A stretch of 64,000 nt of DNA from Eubacterium callanderi (GCF_900142645.1 NZ_FRBP01000005.1:186001-250000), one strand, 5' to 3'; shown: positions 32,667-41,883, counted from the stretch's first letter. Notes: generated from the letters alone by a model not told the origin. Made by a program: numbers and translations.

Positions 32667-33518
32667 ATGAAATTTGAGAAAACAGCGCTGGTGCTGGAGG
32701 GCGGCGGCTTCCGAGGCATTTATTCCTCCGGCGTATTGGATTATTTTATGGAAAAATCACTGGAATTCCCGTACATTATCGGTGTTTCCATGGGCGCTAT
32801 CAACGGCGCGAACTATATATCTGAGCAGCCCGGCCGCAGCTTTGCCATCGCAGAAACCTTTATGCCGGACAAACGGTATATGGGGATGGGGAACCTGCTG
32901 AAGGAGGGTAATTTTTTCAGCCGCAGCTTCGCCTATAATGAGCTGCCGAGACGCTATAATATTTTTGATATGAAGACCTACTACAGCGCTGACGTTACCT
33001 TCTACCTGACCGCCACCGACTGCGAGACCGGGGAGGCCCGCTATTTTGAGAAGATGGAGGGCGATGTGGCAGAGCTTATTGCCGCGTCCACCTCGCTGCC
33101 GTTCATGAGCCAGATGGTGGAAATCGACGGGAAGCCCTACATGGATGGGGGGATCGCGGATTCTGTCCCGGTCCAGCGGGCCCTTTCAGACGGCAATGAG
33201 AAGGCTGTTCTGGTATTAACCCGTGAAAAGGGCTACCGCAAGGAGCCCTATGGCCACGAACGGATGGTACGCTCCTATTACCGGAAGCACCCGGCCTTTG
33301 CTGAGGGCATTCTAAACCGCCACCTGTTCTACAATGAAACCATGGATTTGATTGATGCGCTGGAGGCCGAGGGGAAAATTTATGTGCTGCGTCCAGAGAA
33401 CCCCATCGAGACAAAGGTGATCGACCGCAACCCTGAGGGTGTCCAGAAAAGCTATAGAATTGGCTATGACCAGGCAAAGGCGGAGTGGGATGCGCTCATG
33501 GCCTATCTGGAAAAATAA
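32667..33518 (+). CDS. Patatin-like phospholipase/acylhydrolase
   Basis: 283 residues. Oxyanion loop EGGGFRGIYSSG, nucleophile elbow GVSMGAING (Ser), catalytic Asp in YMDGGIADSVP: a complete Ser-Asp dyad. The RssA/YjjU-type bacterial patatins are similar in length. Substrates are probably membrane lipids or acyl esters. Coupled to the acyl-ACP thioesterase and followed by a strong terminator. Confidence 0.93.
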   Translation: MKFEKTALVLEGGGFRGIYSSGVLDYFMEKSLEFPYIIGVSMGAINGANYISEQPGRSFAIAETFMPDKRYMGMGNLLKEGNFFSRSFAYNELPRRYNIFDMKTYYSADVTFYLTATDCETGEARYFEKMEGDVAELIAASTSLPFMSQMVEIDGKPYMDGGIADSVPVQRALSDGNEKAVLVLTREKGYRKEPYGHERMVRSYYRKHPAFAEGILNRHLFYNETMDLIDALEAEGKIYVLRPENPIETKVIDRNPEGVQKSYRIGYDQAKAEWDALMAYLEK

Positions 33519-33540
33519 GAAAACGCAGATTGAACCCTGC

Positions 33541-33582
33541 AAAAGGCAGCGCCAGAACACACTCTGGCGCTGCCTTTTTTTG
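33541..33582 (+). terminator. Rho-independent terminator
   Basis: AAGGCAGCGCCAG with CTGGCGCTGCCTT, a 13-bp stem, followed by T5. Confidence 0.95.
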
Positions 33583-33662
33583 ACACTTCGGGCGTTTTGA
33601 CAGTAGACGGGCCGCTGTTTTTCCAATATAATTGTAAGTAATAAACAGGGGAGGGCAACATC

Positions 33663-35540
33663 ATGGAAATGCATGATTTTTATATTGGGAAGGCCTTTGA
33701 CGCCTACGATTATTTTGGCGCGCACCGTTTTGAGAAGAACGGACGTGAGGGCTTTGTTTTCAGAGTATACGCGCCGGGGGCAGAGGCGGTAACGCTGATC
33801 GGGGAGTTTAACGGCTGGCAGGATACACCCATGGAGCCCTTTGGCACAGGAGGGGTCTATGAGTGCTTTGTGGAAAACGCCAGAGCCGGCATGCTCTACA
33901 AATACCGGATTCACCAGACGGACGGGCGTGTGCTCGACCGGGCAGACCCTTATGGCTACGCCATGGAGCTGAGACCAAATTCCGCGTCGGTTTTAGTAGA
34001 CCTGGACTATGCTTTTAAAGACGCGGCATGGCTTCAAAGAAGAGCGGAACGCCCGCATTATAACGAGCCGATGAGCATTTATGAGATGCATTTTGGCTCC
34101 TGGCGGCGCAAGGCGGAGGAGGGTCCGGCGGGCTGGTACAGCTATGAGGCGCTGTGCGGCCAGCTTCTTGACTATGTGCAGAAGCATGGCTTTACCCATG
34201 TCGAATTCCTGCCGCTGACCGAGTATCCCGCTGACGAGTCCTGGGGATACCAGGTGTCAGGCTTTTACAGCGCGACCTCCCGCTACGGCGCGCCGGCAGA
34301 GCTGCAGTACCTCATTGATACCTTTCATCAGGCGGGTATCGGAGTGATCCTGGATTTCGTCCCGGTGCATTTTGCCACCAACGATTATGCCTTAACGCAG
34401 TTTGATGGCTCTGCGCTGTATGAGTATCCGGATGCAGATACAGGCTACAGTGAGTGGGGCTCTTATAATTTTAATTTTTACCGGGGAGAGGTGCGGAGCT
34501 TTCTTCAGTCGGCGGCAGCCTTCTGGATCGAGAAATATCATTTTGACGGCCTGCGGATGGACGCCATCAGCAATGCCTTGTACTGGCAGGGTGACGCCGC
34601 CCGCGGAGCCAATGAGGGGGCGGTTGAGTTCATCCAGGGCATGAATGAGGGCCTGGCAGAGCGCTATCCCGGCGTGCTGCGCATGGCGGAGGATTCCACC
34701 AATTTTTTAAAGGTAACAGCCCCGGTGAAATACGGCGGGCTGGGCTTTGACTACAAGTGGGACATGGGGTGGATGAACGATACCCTGAATTTTATGAAGA
34801 TTCATCCAGATGACCGCAAAGACCATATGGGCAGGCTGGCCTTTTCCATGCACTATTTCTACAATGAACTCTATATGCTGCCATTCTCCCACGATGAGGT
34901 GGTACATGGGAAAGGCACCATTCTGGACAAAATGAACGGCAGCTATGAAGAAAAATTTGAGCAGGCACGCCTGCTGTATCTCTATATGTTTACCCACCCT
35001 GGCAAAAAGCTGAACTTTATGGGGAATGAGCTGGGACACTTCAGAGAGTGGGACGAGGCCCGCGAGCTGGACTGGGACCTGCTTAAGTACCCTGCTCATC
35101 AGGAATTCTTTGACTACTTTTCAGCCTTAAACCAGTTTTACAAGAGGTGCCCGGCACTCTATGAAAATGATTACCACAGCGGTTGTTTTTCCTTTGTTCC
35201 GGTTAAAACAAAAGGAACGGCTGTGCTGGCTTACCGGCGCGCCGCTGGCGGACAGGAGCTGCTGACAGTGCTCAATTTTGCCGCGAAGCCCATTGAGGAG
35301 CTGGTCCTTGAGATGACAGACCGCGTAAAAATTAAAGAAATTTTCAACACTGGCAATAATAGTAAAAGAAGCGCCTATGAGTTAAAAACACAGAAGGGCA
35401 GTTTGATGACTAAACCACATCACATTGAAAAAGTAAAAAAAACAAAAAGCGCAGATGTAAAGCCAGGAGCGGAGCATTCATATCCGTTGAAAATGGCACT
35501 GGAAGGCTTTGAGGGAATCGTTTTTGAGATTATAAAGTAG
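33663..35540 (+). CDS. glgB: 1,4-alpha-glucan branching enzyme
   Basis: 625 residues after GGGGAGGG. A CBM48-like N-terminus (FIGKAFDAYDYFGAHR, YAPGAEAVTLIGEFNGW) precedes a GH13 barrel. The nucleophile Asp is in DGLRMDAISNALYW, the acid Glu in RMAEDST and the third Asp in PFSHDEVVHG. It introduces alpha-1,6 branches into glycogen. No other glycogen gene is adjacent, which is unusual. Confidence 0.95.
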   Translation: MEMHDFYIGKAFDAYDYFGAHRFEKNGREGFVFRVYAPGAEAVTLIGEFNGWQDTPMEPFGTGGVYECFVENARAGMLYKYRIHQTDGRVLDRADPYGYAMELRPNSASVLVDLDYAFKDAAWLQRRAERPHYNEPMSIYEMHFGSWRRKAEEGPAGWYSYEALCGQLLDYVQKHGFTHVEFLPLTEYPADESWGYQVSGFYSATSRYGAPAELQYLIDTFHQAGIGVILDFVPVHFATNDYALTQFDGSALYEYPDADTGYSEWGSYNFNFYRGEVRSFLQSAAAFWIEKYHFDGLRMDAISNALYWQGDAARGANEGAVEFIQGMNEGLAERYPGVLRMAEDSTNFLKVTAPVKYGGLGFDYKWDMGWMNDTLNFMKIHPDDRKDHMGRLAFSMHYFYNELYMLPFSHDEVVHGKGTILDKMNGSYEEKFEQARLLYLYMFTHPGKKLNFMGNELGHFREWDEARELDWDLLKYPAHQEFFDYFSALNQFYKRCPALYENDYHSGCFSFVPVKTKGTAVLAYRRAAGGQELLTVLNFAAKPIEELVLEMTDRVKIKEIFNTGNNSKRSAYELKTQKGSLMTKPHHIEKVKKTKSADVKPGAEHSYPLKMALEGFEGIVFEIIK

Positions 35541-35542
35541 AA

Positions 35543-35587
35543 AACAGCCAACAGGAGAAATAATCACTTCTGTTGGCTGCTTTTTTA
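35543..35587 (+). terminator. Rho-independent terminator
   Basis: AACAGCCAACAG and CTGTTGGCTG arms, then T6. Confidence 0.88.
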
Positions 35588-35714
35588 ACCTGACAAAATA
35601 ATAAACTATTATGCAATATAATAAAATCGTTGACAAAAAATAGAATGTCCTGTATGATGAGATATAAGCAGTCAAATAATTGAGAAATGATTATATTTTA
35701 ACAAGAGGGCCGAT

Positions 35715-36956
35715 GTGAAATACAGATTTTGGAGTGTGGAAAAGAAAGCAGTCTCTGAGCAGGGACAGGATGAGCCTCAGGACAATCGCTTTGTAAAGCT
35801 TGTCAACAGCATTATCCGCTTTGCGGTACAGAAAAAAGCCTCGGATATCCATTTTGAGGTGCTCAACCCGGAAAAAATGCGGGTGCGTATCCGTATCGAC
35901 GGCGAGCTGATCACAACCATGGAGGTTGCCAAAAAGGATTATCTTGGTATGATCAGCCGGATAAAGATTCTATCCGGGCTCGATATTTCAGAGAAACGAA
36001 GGCCGCAGGACGGTAGCTTCTGTTTCGAGACAGAGGGCAGGAAGATCGACCTGCGTGTGTCGGTGGTACCGACTGTTTACAGCGAGAAAGTGGTGCTTCG
36101 GATTCTGGACGCCCAGACCTTCTTGATTTCAGTGAGAGACCTTGGACTTTCGTTTGAAAATGAGCAGAGAGTAAGGGGAATGCTCAATCAGGCCAACGGA
36201 CTGCTGCTGGTGACCGGTCCGACGGGGTGCGGAAAGACGACGACGCTGTACAGTCTTCTGAAGGAGAAAAATACACAGGCGCTCAACATTATCACGATTG
36301 AGGACCCGGTCGAATTTCACCTGGAGGGCATTAATCAGATACCAGTGAATGAGCGGATTGGCCTTGGGTTCGGCGAAGGGCTGCGGGCTGTTTTGAGGCA
36401 GGACCCCAACGTTATCATGGTCGGTGAAATCCGGGATGAGGAGACTGCGGCCACCGCTGTGCGCGCGGCCATTACCGGGCATCTGGTGTTGTCGACCCTG
36501 CACACCAACGACGCATTGTCAACCGTTACCCGCCTGTTGGATATGGGCGCAGCAGACTATCTGCTGTCCACAGCGCTGCGGGGCATTATCGCCCAGAGGC
36601 TTTTAAGAAAGCTGTGCCCGCACTGCCGAAAAGCCTATAAAACAACCGAAACGGAGCGTGGACTCTTTGCCTTTGAAAAAGAGCAGGTGCTGTACCGCGC
36701 GGCCGGCTGTGAAAAATGCCGGCACACCGGCTATCTGGGGAGAAAGGGGGTTTTTGAAGTGCTGTGTCTTAACCAGAACCTGAGAGAGGCCATTCATTCC
36801 GGCGCTTCCTATGAGCAGTTCCTTGGTCTTGCGCGTGGCAGCGGGCTGGTTCAGTTTTCAGAGCTTGTCCGAAATGAAATTTTAAACGGTGTCACCGATG
36901 TGACAGAAGGGCTGAGGGTAATGAGTTATGGAAATGATGAAACCAGCATGGCTTAG
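35715..36956 (+). CDS. GspE/PilB-type assembly ATPase
   Basis: A GTG start with AAGAGGG; 413 residues, shorter than full PilB because the N-terminal MshEN-like domain is missing. Walker A GPTGCGKTTTLYS, Walker B IMVGEIRDEETA, His box STLHTND and a four-Cys zinc finger (LCPHC...CEKC) identify an assembly-type ATPase rather than PilT. It powers pseudopilus or pilus extension at the inner face of the membrane. First gene of a tightly packed seven-gene operon. Confidence 0.95.
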   Translation: MKYRFWSVEKKAVSEQGQDEPQDNRFVKLVNSIIRFAVQKKASDIHFEVLNPEKMRVRIRIDGELITTMEVAKKDYLGMISRIKILSGLDISEKRRPQDGSFCFETEGRKIDLRVSVVPTVYSEKVVLRILDAQTFLISVRDLGLSFENEQRVRGMLNQANGLLLVTGPTGCGKTTTLYSLLKEKNTQALNIITIEDPVEFHLEGINQIPVNERIGLGFGEGLRAVLRQDPNVIMVGEIRDEETAATAVRAAITGHLVLSTLHTNDALSTVTRLLDMGAADYLLSTALRGIIAQRLLRKLCPHCRKAYKTTETERGLFAFEKEQVLYRAAGCEKCRHTGYLGRKGVFEVLCLNQNLREAIHSGASYEQFLGLARGSGLVQFSELVRNEILNGVTDVTEGLRVMSYGNDETSMA

Positions 36957-38016
36957 AGCAGTGGCGTTTAAATCAGGGCGTGTGAGGATGCTTGGGCTAT
37001 TCTGCAGACAGATGGCCATTACGCTTTCAGCAGGAGTTTCGATTATCGACGCTCTGGAGCTGTCCGGAAGGGAGCATAAAAACAGCGGCTTCGGAGAAGC
37101 AGTCCTGCAGGTTAAGATATTGGTGAAGCATGGGAATAGTTTCTCAGAAGCGCTGCGTTCATTTCCAAAGGTTTTTCCGGAGCTCATGGTCCAGATGGTG
37201 CGTTCGGGTGAAATGAGTGGCTGTATGGATCTGGTCATGGAAAATCTTGGTATTTACTATGAAGGGCAGGCTGACCTGAGGAGCAGAATCGCTCAGGCTT
37301 TCTTCTATCCGTCGCTGGTGATGGTGGTGGCTGTAGGGGTGGTGATGTACCTTATGGCAGGCGTTCTGCCAGTCTTTGTGGAAATATTTGAAAGTATGGA
37401 GGCAGAGCTTCCGCTGACCACCGAAATCCTCATGGGTGTCAGCACAGCGCTGATCTCCAGCGGTGGATGGATACTGCTGGCGGTTTTACTGCTGCTGGCA
37501 GCGGGCCAGGCGGCGGTCAGACAAGAGGTCGGCGCGCTGGCAAGGGATCGCCTTTTGTTGCGGCTTCCGTGGGCCGGGCAGTTCATGCAGCTGATGGAAG
37601 GCGTGCGCTTTGCGGATGCCATGGCCATTATGGTAAGCAGCGGTATTGATATGATCAGCGCGCTGGAAATCGCCGGTAAAATTTTGGGAAACCGTGTCAT
37701 GCGCCGTAGAATAAACGCAGTGCGGGAAGCGGTAAGGCGTGGAGCGGCTTTGTCCGACAGCCTGGCAGAGGCAGGAATCTTTGACCGGCGCTTTGTCCAG
37801 ATGATCCGCATTGGCGAGAGCTCGGGAACCATGGAGCAGGTGCTCACAAAGGTTTCGGTCTATTATAACGACGAGATCAATCGGAAAATCAGGAAAATGA
37901 CCGCACTGCTGGAACCAGTGGTACTGCTTGTGGTTGGCGGTCTGGTATTCTTTATCATGGCGTCGGTCATGCAGCCGGTATTTGAAATTTATTCGGGTTA
38001 TTCCGAGTTGGTATGA
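36928..38016 (+). CDS. GspF/PilC-type platform membrane protein
   Basis: 362 residues; its ATG lies 29 bp inside the ATPase gene. Two T2SF repeats are each followed by hydrophobic helices (LVMVVAVGVVMYLMAGVLPVF, ILLAVLLLLAAG, VVLLVVGGLVFFIMASVM), with GESSGTMEQVL and GEMSGCMDLVM motifs. It is the inner-membrane platform that couples the ATPase to pilin addition. Confidence 0.94.
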   Translation: MEMMKPAWLRAVAFKSGRVRMLGLFCRQMAITLSAGVSIIDALELSGREHKNSGFGEAVLQVKILVKHGNSFSEALRSFPKVFPELMVQMVRSGEMSGCMDLVMENLGIYYEGQADLRSRIAQAFFYPSLVMVVAVGVVMYLMAGVLPVFVEIFESMEAELPLTTEILMGVSTALISSGGWILLAVLLLLAAGQAAVRQEVGALARDRLLLRLPWAGQFMQLMEGVRFADAMAIMVSSGIDMISALEIAGKILGNRVMRRRINAVREAVRRGAALSDSLAEAGIFDRRFVQMIRIGESSGTMEQVLTKVSVYYNDEINRKIRKMTALLEPVVLLVVGGLVFFIMASVMQPVFEIYSGYSELV

Positions 38017-38030
38017 GTAAGGGGGAAAGA

Positions 38031-38417
38031 ATGAAAAAACTAAAGAAACAGATTGTGGAAAAATACGGCTTCACCCTCATTGAGCTGATCATTGTGCTGG
38101 CGATATTAGGAATGCTGGCAGCGCTGGCGATTCCGCAGTTTTCCAAGGTGTTGGATAATTCGGGTATAAAGACAGACCAGGCAAACTTATCGATTGTCCA
38201 GACTGCTCTGGAGGTTTATAAGGCGGATAATAATGGCAGCTTACCAACGTTGACAGAAGGAGAGGGCGACACTTTTGACAAGCTTGTCAGCGCGCTGAAA
38301 ACAGCCGGATATCTGAAAACAGACAAAATCGAAGAACAGTCCGGCGGCAGCTTTACCTATGAAAACGGTGAGGTCGGATTTACACCAAAATCGACAGAGC
38401 CTTCTCCGGGTAGCTGA
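38031..38417 (+). CDS. Major prepilin/pseudopilin (GspG/PilA type)
   Basis: ATG 38031 with AAGGGGG is preferred to ATG 38013, which overlaps the previous stop; 128 residues. The type III signal KYG/FTLIELIIVLAILGML has Glu at +5, followed by ALAIPQFSKVLD. The globular part resembles GspG-like ComGC pilins (TALEVYKADNNGSLPTL). It is the only member here with a canonical major-pilin shape. A prepilin peptidase is needed and is not in the window. Confidence 0.93.
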   Translation: MKKLKKQIVEKYGFTLIELIIVLAILGMLAALAIPQFSKVLDNSGIKTDQANLSIVQTALEVYKADNNGSLPTLTEGEGDTFDKLVSALKTAGYLKTDKIEEQSGGSFTYENGEVGFTPKSTEPSPGS

Positions 38418-38425
38418 CAGGAAAA

Positions 38426-38890
38426 ATGGCCCATCAAGGAGGACACACCCTGATCGAGCTGATCATCACCCTTTCCGTTTTGGGCTTTGCCCTGACGGTG
38501 ACCGCAGGGTTGGGGTATTCGGTGACAGAGGGAAACGCGAAGCGGGCTGCCGGGGCAGAGTATGAGCAGGTGCTCGACACGGTTTTAAAAAGCCGCGATG
38601 CAGCTGTGATGTCCGGCGATAAATACGGCACAATGGTAAAGCTCTATAAAAATCATGTGGACATTATTGAGTTTGATCCGGATAGGCGGGAAATGGTGGT
38701 TACACAGTCTGTACAGCTCAGGCAGTGCCGGATTACCTGGAATCTGGTCCAGAACGAGATTGTTTTCAGCGGGGCGGGCGTGGTTAACCGCGGCGGTACA
38801 GTTACCTTTTACCGCAACGACCAGGCGGAGAAATACCTGATTATACAGCCGGTCACAGGGAGGATTTATTTAAGTGATAAAAATGTCTGA
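38426..38890 (+). CDS. Minor prepilin-like protein (GspH type)
   Basis: 154 residues with type III signal QGG/HTLIELIITLSVLGFA, Glu at +5. It has a beta-rich C-terminal part (WNLVQNEIVFSGAGVVNRGG). It begins 8 bp after the major pilin and overlaps the next gene. Probably a tip or initiation subunit. Confidence 0.88.
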   Translation: MAHQGGHTLIELIITLSVLGFALTVTAGLGYSVTEGNAKRAAGAEYEQVLDTVLKSRDAAVMSGDKYGTMVKLYKNHVDIIEFDPDRREMVVTQSVQLRQCRITWNLVQNEIVFSGAGVVNRGGTVTFYRNDQAEKYLIIQPVTGRIYLSDKNV

Positions 38891-39248
38891 TACACGCGGC
38901 TTCAGCCTGATTGAGGCAGTGGTAGCCATTGCAGTACTGGGTGTGGGAATTGTGTCTGTTTTTACCATTTACCACACAGTGATCATTGGGCAAAGGGTTT
39001 CCGAGGGGATACTGGAGCAGAGCCTTAATATCAACGGAATTGTAAACGAAATACGCACCGGAATCCCTGCCGGAAGGACAGAACAGGCCTTTGAGCAGGA
39101 AATCGCAGCCATTGTCACAAAGCATCCGGGCTGGCAGGTTGAAGTGCGTCCCTCCACCCGTCCTTCAGGGCTTTATGAGTTACAGCTGAGCTATGAGGCG
39201 GCCGGCAGAAAGAAAAAGGTTTTTTATGCGAAAGTGGTTTACCCGTAG
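38874..39248 (+). CDS. Minor prepilin-like protein (GspI type)
   Basis: GTG 38874 is best placed behind GGGAGG; ATG 38883 is an alternative. 124 residues, signal TRG/FSLIEAVVAIAVLGVGI with Glu at +5. It overlaps the preceding gene by 17 bp. Confidence 0.87.
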   Translation: MIKMSDTRGFSLIEAVVAIAVLGVGIVSVFTIYHTVIIGQRVSEGILEQSLNINGIVNEIRTGIPAGRTEQAFEQEIAAIVTKHPGWQVEVRPSTRPSGLYELQLSYEAAGRKKKVFYAKVVYP

Positions 39249-39723
39249 AAGGGAGGGCTATACGCTGGTCGAAGTGCTGACCGGGCTCTTTATCACGTCG
39301 ATGGTGCTGGTGCTGCTTGTGACCTCTCTTCAATTCGGAGGGGAGATAGCTGGAAAAATCACAGGTAAAATGATCCGCGGCCAGGAGAGCAGACGAGCCT
39401 GTCTGTTTTTGCAGAAGCAGCTCTCAAAATCCAGGGAGATTTTTGTAAAGGATGGCCGGGTGTATCTACAGGATATGGAAAATCTGGATTATTATAATTT
39501 TTATACCATTGAGGCGTCCGGAACGGTTTACCGGAATAAGGTGGACAAAGTAAAGCTGGAACCCATCAAGACTGGCGGAAAAAGCCAGCTAATCCACAAT
39601 GCCGTCCATTTTGAGCTTAAGCTCGAGGAAAAAAACGCAGTGCGGCTGATCATAGAATTTATAAAGGAAGAACCGGCAGTGGATGTCCGGTTTTATTATC
39701 CGAATGAGGTGTTGTTGAGATGA
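39226..39723 (+). CDS. Minor prepilin-like protein (GspJ type)
   Basis: ATG 39226 (behind AAAAAGG) gives 165 residues with signal REG/YTLVEVLTGLFITSMVLV, Glu at +5. The length and order after the GspI-like gene suit GspJ. It overlaps both neighbours. Confidence 0.86.
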   Translation: MRKWFTRRREGYTLVEVLTGLFITSMVLVLLVTSLQFGGEIAGKITGKMIRGQESRRACLFLQKQLSKSREIFVKDGRVYLQDMENLDYYNFYTIEASGTVYRNKVDKVKLEPIKTGGKSQLIHNAVHFELKLEEKNAVRLIIEFIKEEPAVDVRFYYPNEVLLR

Positions 39724-40112
39724 ATCATAAAGGCTACGCGCTCCCCCTTGTACTCATCGTTCTGGCGCTGTTGTTTACTGTTGCGGCGGCGCTGCTGGGG
39801 CAGATGCGGAATCAGCTGGAGGCCAATCAGGATTACCGTGATTATCAGATCTGTATCCTGGTGGTGGAGAATGCCTTTGCCGAAGCGGAGGCTGAGCTCA
39901 ACGCGGATTTTGACTATACAGGAACAGGCGGCTGGAGGAATGAAGATAACGGCGGACGCTACAATATTGAGGTGACAACGGTGTCTGGGCAGGAACGGTC
40001 GGTGAGGGTGACCGCCCAGGTCAAGGCCTATAAAAAGGTCTTTCAGGGAAAAGGAACCATCGACGAAAATACCCGAAAGCTCAGCGGTATGAGCTATTAT
40101 ATGGAGAAATAG
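39720..40112 (+). CDS. Minor prepilin-like protein without Glu5 (GspK/PilX-like)
   Basis: 130 residues, signal HKG/YALPLVLIVLALLFTVA. The +5 residue is Pro/Leu rather than Glu, as in GspK and PilX tip subunits. The rest is EAEAELNADFDY.., short for GspK. Last gene of the operon. Confidence 0.8.
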   Translation: MNHKGYALPLVLIVLALLFTVAAALLGQMRNQLEANQDYRDYQICILVVENAFAEAEAELNADFDYTGTGGWRNEDNGGRYNIEVTTVSGQERSVRVTAQVKAYKKVFQGKGTIDENTRKLSGMSYYMEK

Positions 40113-40192
40113 GGCTGGATACACTGCGCAAAATCATCTATAATAGAAGTAACACGTATCCGTGAATCTAAAATGATTTAGAGGGAAGTAAA

Positions 40193-40909
40193 ATGTTAAG
40201 TAAAAACCAGTTTGTTACCTGTATTCCGTTAGTATCGGATAATGAAGAGGACCTGTACCGCGAGATTGACGAGGCACTGGCCCAAAAGCCAGATTATCTG
40301 GAATGGCGCCGGGATTATTTTCTGGAAGACGATTATGAGCAGGAGCGGAGGATTTTAAGAAGAATCCGAAACCTGGGTGTAAGCCTTATTTATACCTTCC
40401 GCGATGTGAAGGAGGGTGGATTCCGGCATGTTTTAAATGAGGATCGCTGGAAGCACATTGCCAATGCGGCCAAGTCCAACGCAGTTACCTATATTGACGT
40501 TGAGCTCAACAGCAGCGAGGAATATTTTGAAGCGGTCAAACAGGTGGTGAAATCCACTCAGAGCCAGCTGATGATTTCTTTTCACGACTTTGCTAAAACC
40601 GGCTCCTACGATGAAATCATTTCTATTTTTGACAAAATGGAGGAAAAAGGAGCTGACGCCTTTAAACTTGCTCTGTACGCAAGGGATAAAGTCGATTTTA
40701 AGACCGCTTCAGCGGCTGGTGGCACCTACAGCTTGAAAACAGACAAGCCCATGATCATGATCTCCATGGGCGAGAAGGGACGCCTGTCCAGAATTCTTCC
40801 GGAAGTGATGGGGGGCTGCCTGACCTTTGCCTCAGGTGTCAAGGCTACCGCGCCGGGACAGATTACGCTGGAAGACATTTTAAAATTGCGGGAGACCCTC
40901 GGCGTATAA
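40193..40909 (+). CDS. aroD: Type I 3-dehydroquinate dehydratase
   Basis: 238 residues after GAGGGAAG. EWRRDYF near the N-terminus, ISFHDF (catalytic His), DAFKLALYA (Schiff-base Lys) and MGEKGRLSRIL are all present. It dehydrates 3-dehydroquinate in the shikimate pathway. aroK starts 1 bp after its stop. A -10 TATAAT lies at about 40139. Confidence 0.95.
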   Translation: MLSKNQFVTCIPLVSDNEEDLYREIDEALAQKPDYLEWRRDYFLEDDYEQERRILRRIRNLGVSLIYTFRDVKEGGFRHVLNEDRWKHIANAAKSNAVTYIDVELNSSEEYFEAVKQVVKSTQSQLMISFHDFAKTGSYDEIISIFDKMEEKGADAFKLALYARDKVDFKTASAAGGTYSLKTDKPMIMISMGEKGRLSRILPEVMGGCLTFASGVKATAPGQITLEDILKLRETLGV

Positions 40910-40910
40910 T

Positions 40911-41423
40911 ATGGAAAAGAAGAACATTGCACTGATCGGTTATATGGGAACGGGCAAGACCACCATCGGTAAACGCCTGGCCAGTAGACTGGGCCTGTCC
41001 TTTGTGGATACCGACGCCTATATTGAAAAGCAGCAGGGAAAAAGTATCTCCCGAATATTTGAGCAGGAGGGAGAGCCAGCCTTCAGAAGGATGGAGGAGA
41101 CAGTGCTGGAGACTCTGGTGGAAGAAGAGAACCTCTTGATTTCGACCGGTGGCGGGATTGTCCTGAGTGAGCAGAACCGGAAGCTGCTAAAAGAGCGGAC
41201 CTTCCTGGTAACCCTGACCGCGTCGCCTGGAGCGATTTACAGCCGGGTACGGGGAAATACGGACCGCCCGCTGCTTCAGGAGGCAGATCCCTACCAGAAG
41301 ATTGTGGATATGCTGGAAGCCAGGAAACCCTACTATGAGATCGGCGATATCATTATCCCAACGGATGAATTATCAGAGAAAATTTGTATTGAACGGATTG
41401 TAGAGGCATATCAAAAAAGTTGA
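40911..41423 (+). CDS. aroK: Shikimate kinase
   Basis: 170 residues. Walker A GYMGTGKTTIGK, shikimate-binding DTDAYIEKQQGKSI, FR...E and STGGGIVL, and the adenine/lid R in GNTDRPLL. It phosphorylates shikimate, the next-but-one step after AroD. Second gene of an aroDK pair. Confidence 0.96.
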   Translation: MEKKNIALIGYMGTGKTTIGKRLASRLGLSFVDTDAYIEKQQGKSISRIFEQEGEPAFRRMEETVLETLVEEENLLISTGGGIVLSEQNRKLLKERTFLVTLTASPGAIYSRVRGNTDRPLLQEADPYQKIVDMLEARKPYYEIGDIIIPTDELSEKICIERIVEAYQKS

Positions 41424-41442
41424 AATTTATTTTGATTTTTGT

Positions 41443-41471
41443 TTGAATTTTAATTTAGAGTATGCTATTAT
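41443..41471 (+). promoter_or_regulatory. Promoter ahead of the tRNA-Leu remnant and tRNA-Leu
   Basis: TTGAAT (41443-41448), 17 bp, TATTAT (41466-41471). Confidence 0.55.
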
Positions 41472-41521
41472 ATTAAGCGTACTCGCTGTGCGGGTATTCT
41501 TTATAATAGCATGCTTTATAT

Positions 41522-41612
41522 GCCGAAGTGATGGAATTGGCATAAGCAGAGAACCCAAATCTGTGATTTGGTGTGAATCGCTTAGTCGGGGACGTTGCAG
41601 AGGCCGCTATTG
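41522..41612 (+). pseudogene. tRNA-Leu remnant (5' part only)
   Basis: The first 21 bases (41522-41542) equal the first 21 of the intact tRNA-Leu at 41641. After that the sequence diverges. A short stem (CCAAAT/ATTTGG) is present, but no T arm, no matching acceptor 3' strand and no CCA. It looks like a decayed or partial duplicate; its 3' limit is uncertain. Confidence 0.6.
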
Positions 41613-41640
41613 AAGATAAAATTCAACTTTTATTTTATAA

Positions 41641-41727
41641 GCCGAAGTGATGGAATTGGCAGACGTGCTGGACTCAAAATCCAGTGGTAGCAATACCGTG
41701 CGGGTTCGACCCCCGCCTTCGGCACCA
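41641..41727 (+). tRNA. tRNA-Leu (CAA)
   Basis: 87 nt including CCA, with a long variable arm as in class II tRNAs. Acceptor GCCGAAG pairs with CTTCGGC; the anticodon loop CTCAAAA gives CAA; the T arm is GGGTTCGACCC. Confidence 0.97.
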
Positions 41728-41742
41728 CTTTGTCTATGACTT

Positions 41743-41776
41743 ACAGATCTGTGATTTTTTGCGGGTCTGTTTTTTT
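41743..41776 (+). terminator. Rho-independent terminator after tRNA-Leu
   Basis: ACAGA.C and G.TCTGT arms followed by T7; the stem is modest. Confidence 0.6.
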
Positions 41777-41830
41777 ATGGCCTGCCTTTACTGTGTTTCG
41801 GGATGGATCGCTCAGGTGCTGTAAGAACGA

Positions 41831-41859
41831 TTGCACTTTTTTACCTGAGATGATATACT
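41831..41859 (+). promoter_or_regulatory. Promoter of rpoN
   Basis: TTGCAC (41831-41836), 17 bp, TATACT (41854-41859), 24 bp before the ATG. Confidence 0.65.
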
Positions 41860-41883
41860 TTGAAGGAGAAGAGGGGATAAAGA

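Noticed and set aside
41522-41612. Functional second tRNA-Leu or tRNA-Sec
   Set aside because: There is no T arm, no 3' acceptor strand and no CCA; only the 5' 21 bases match tRNA-Leu.
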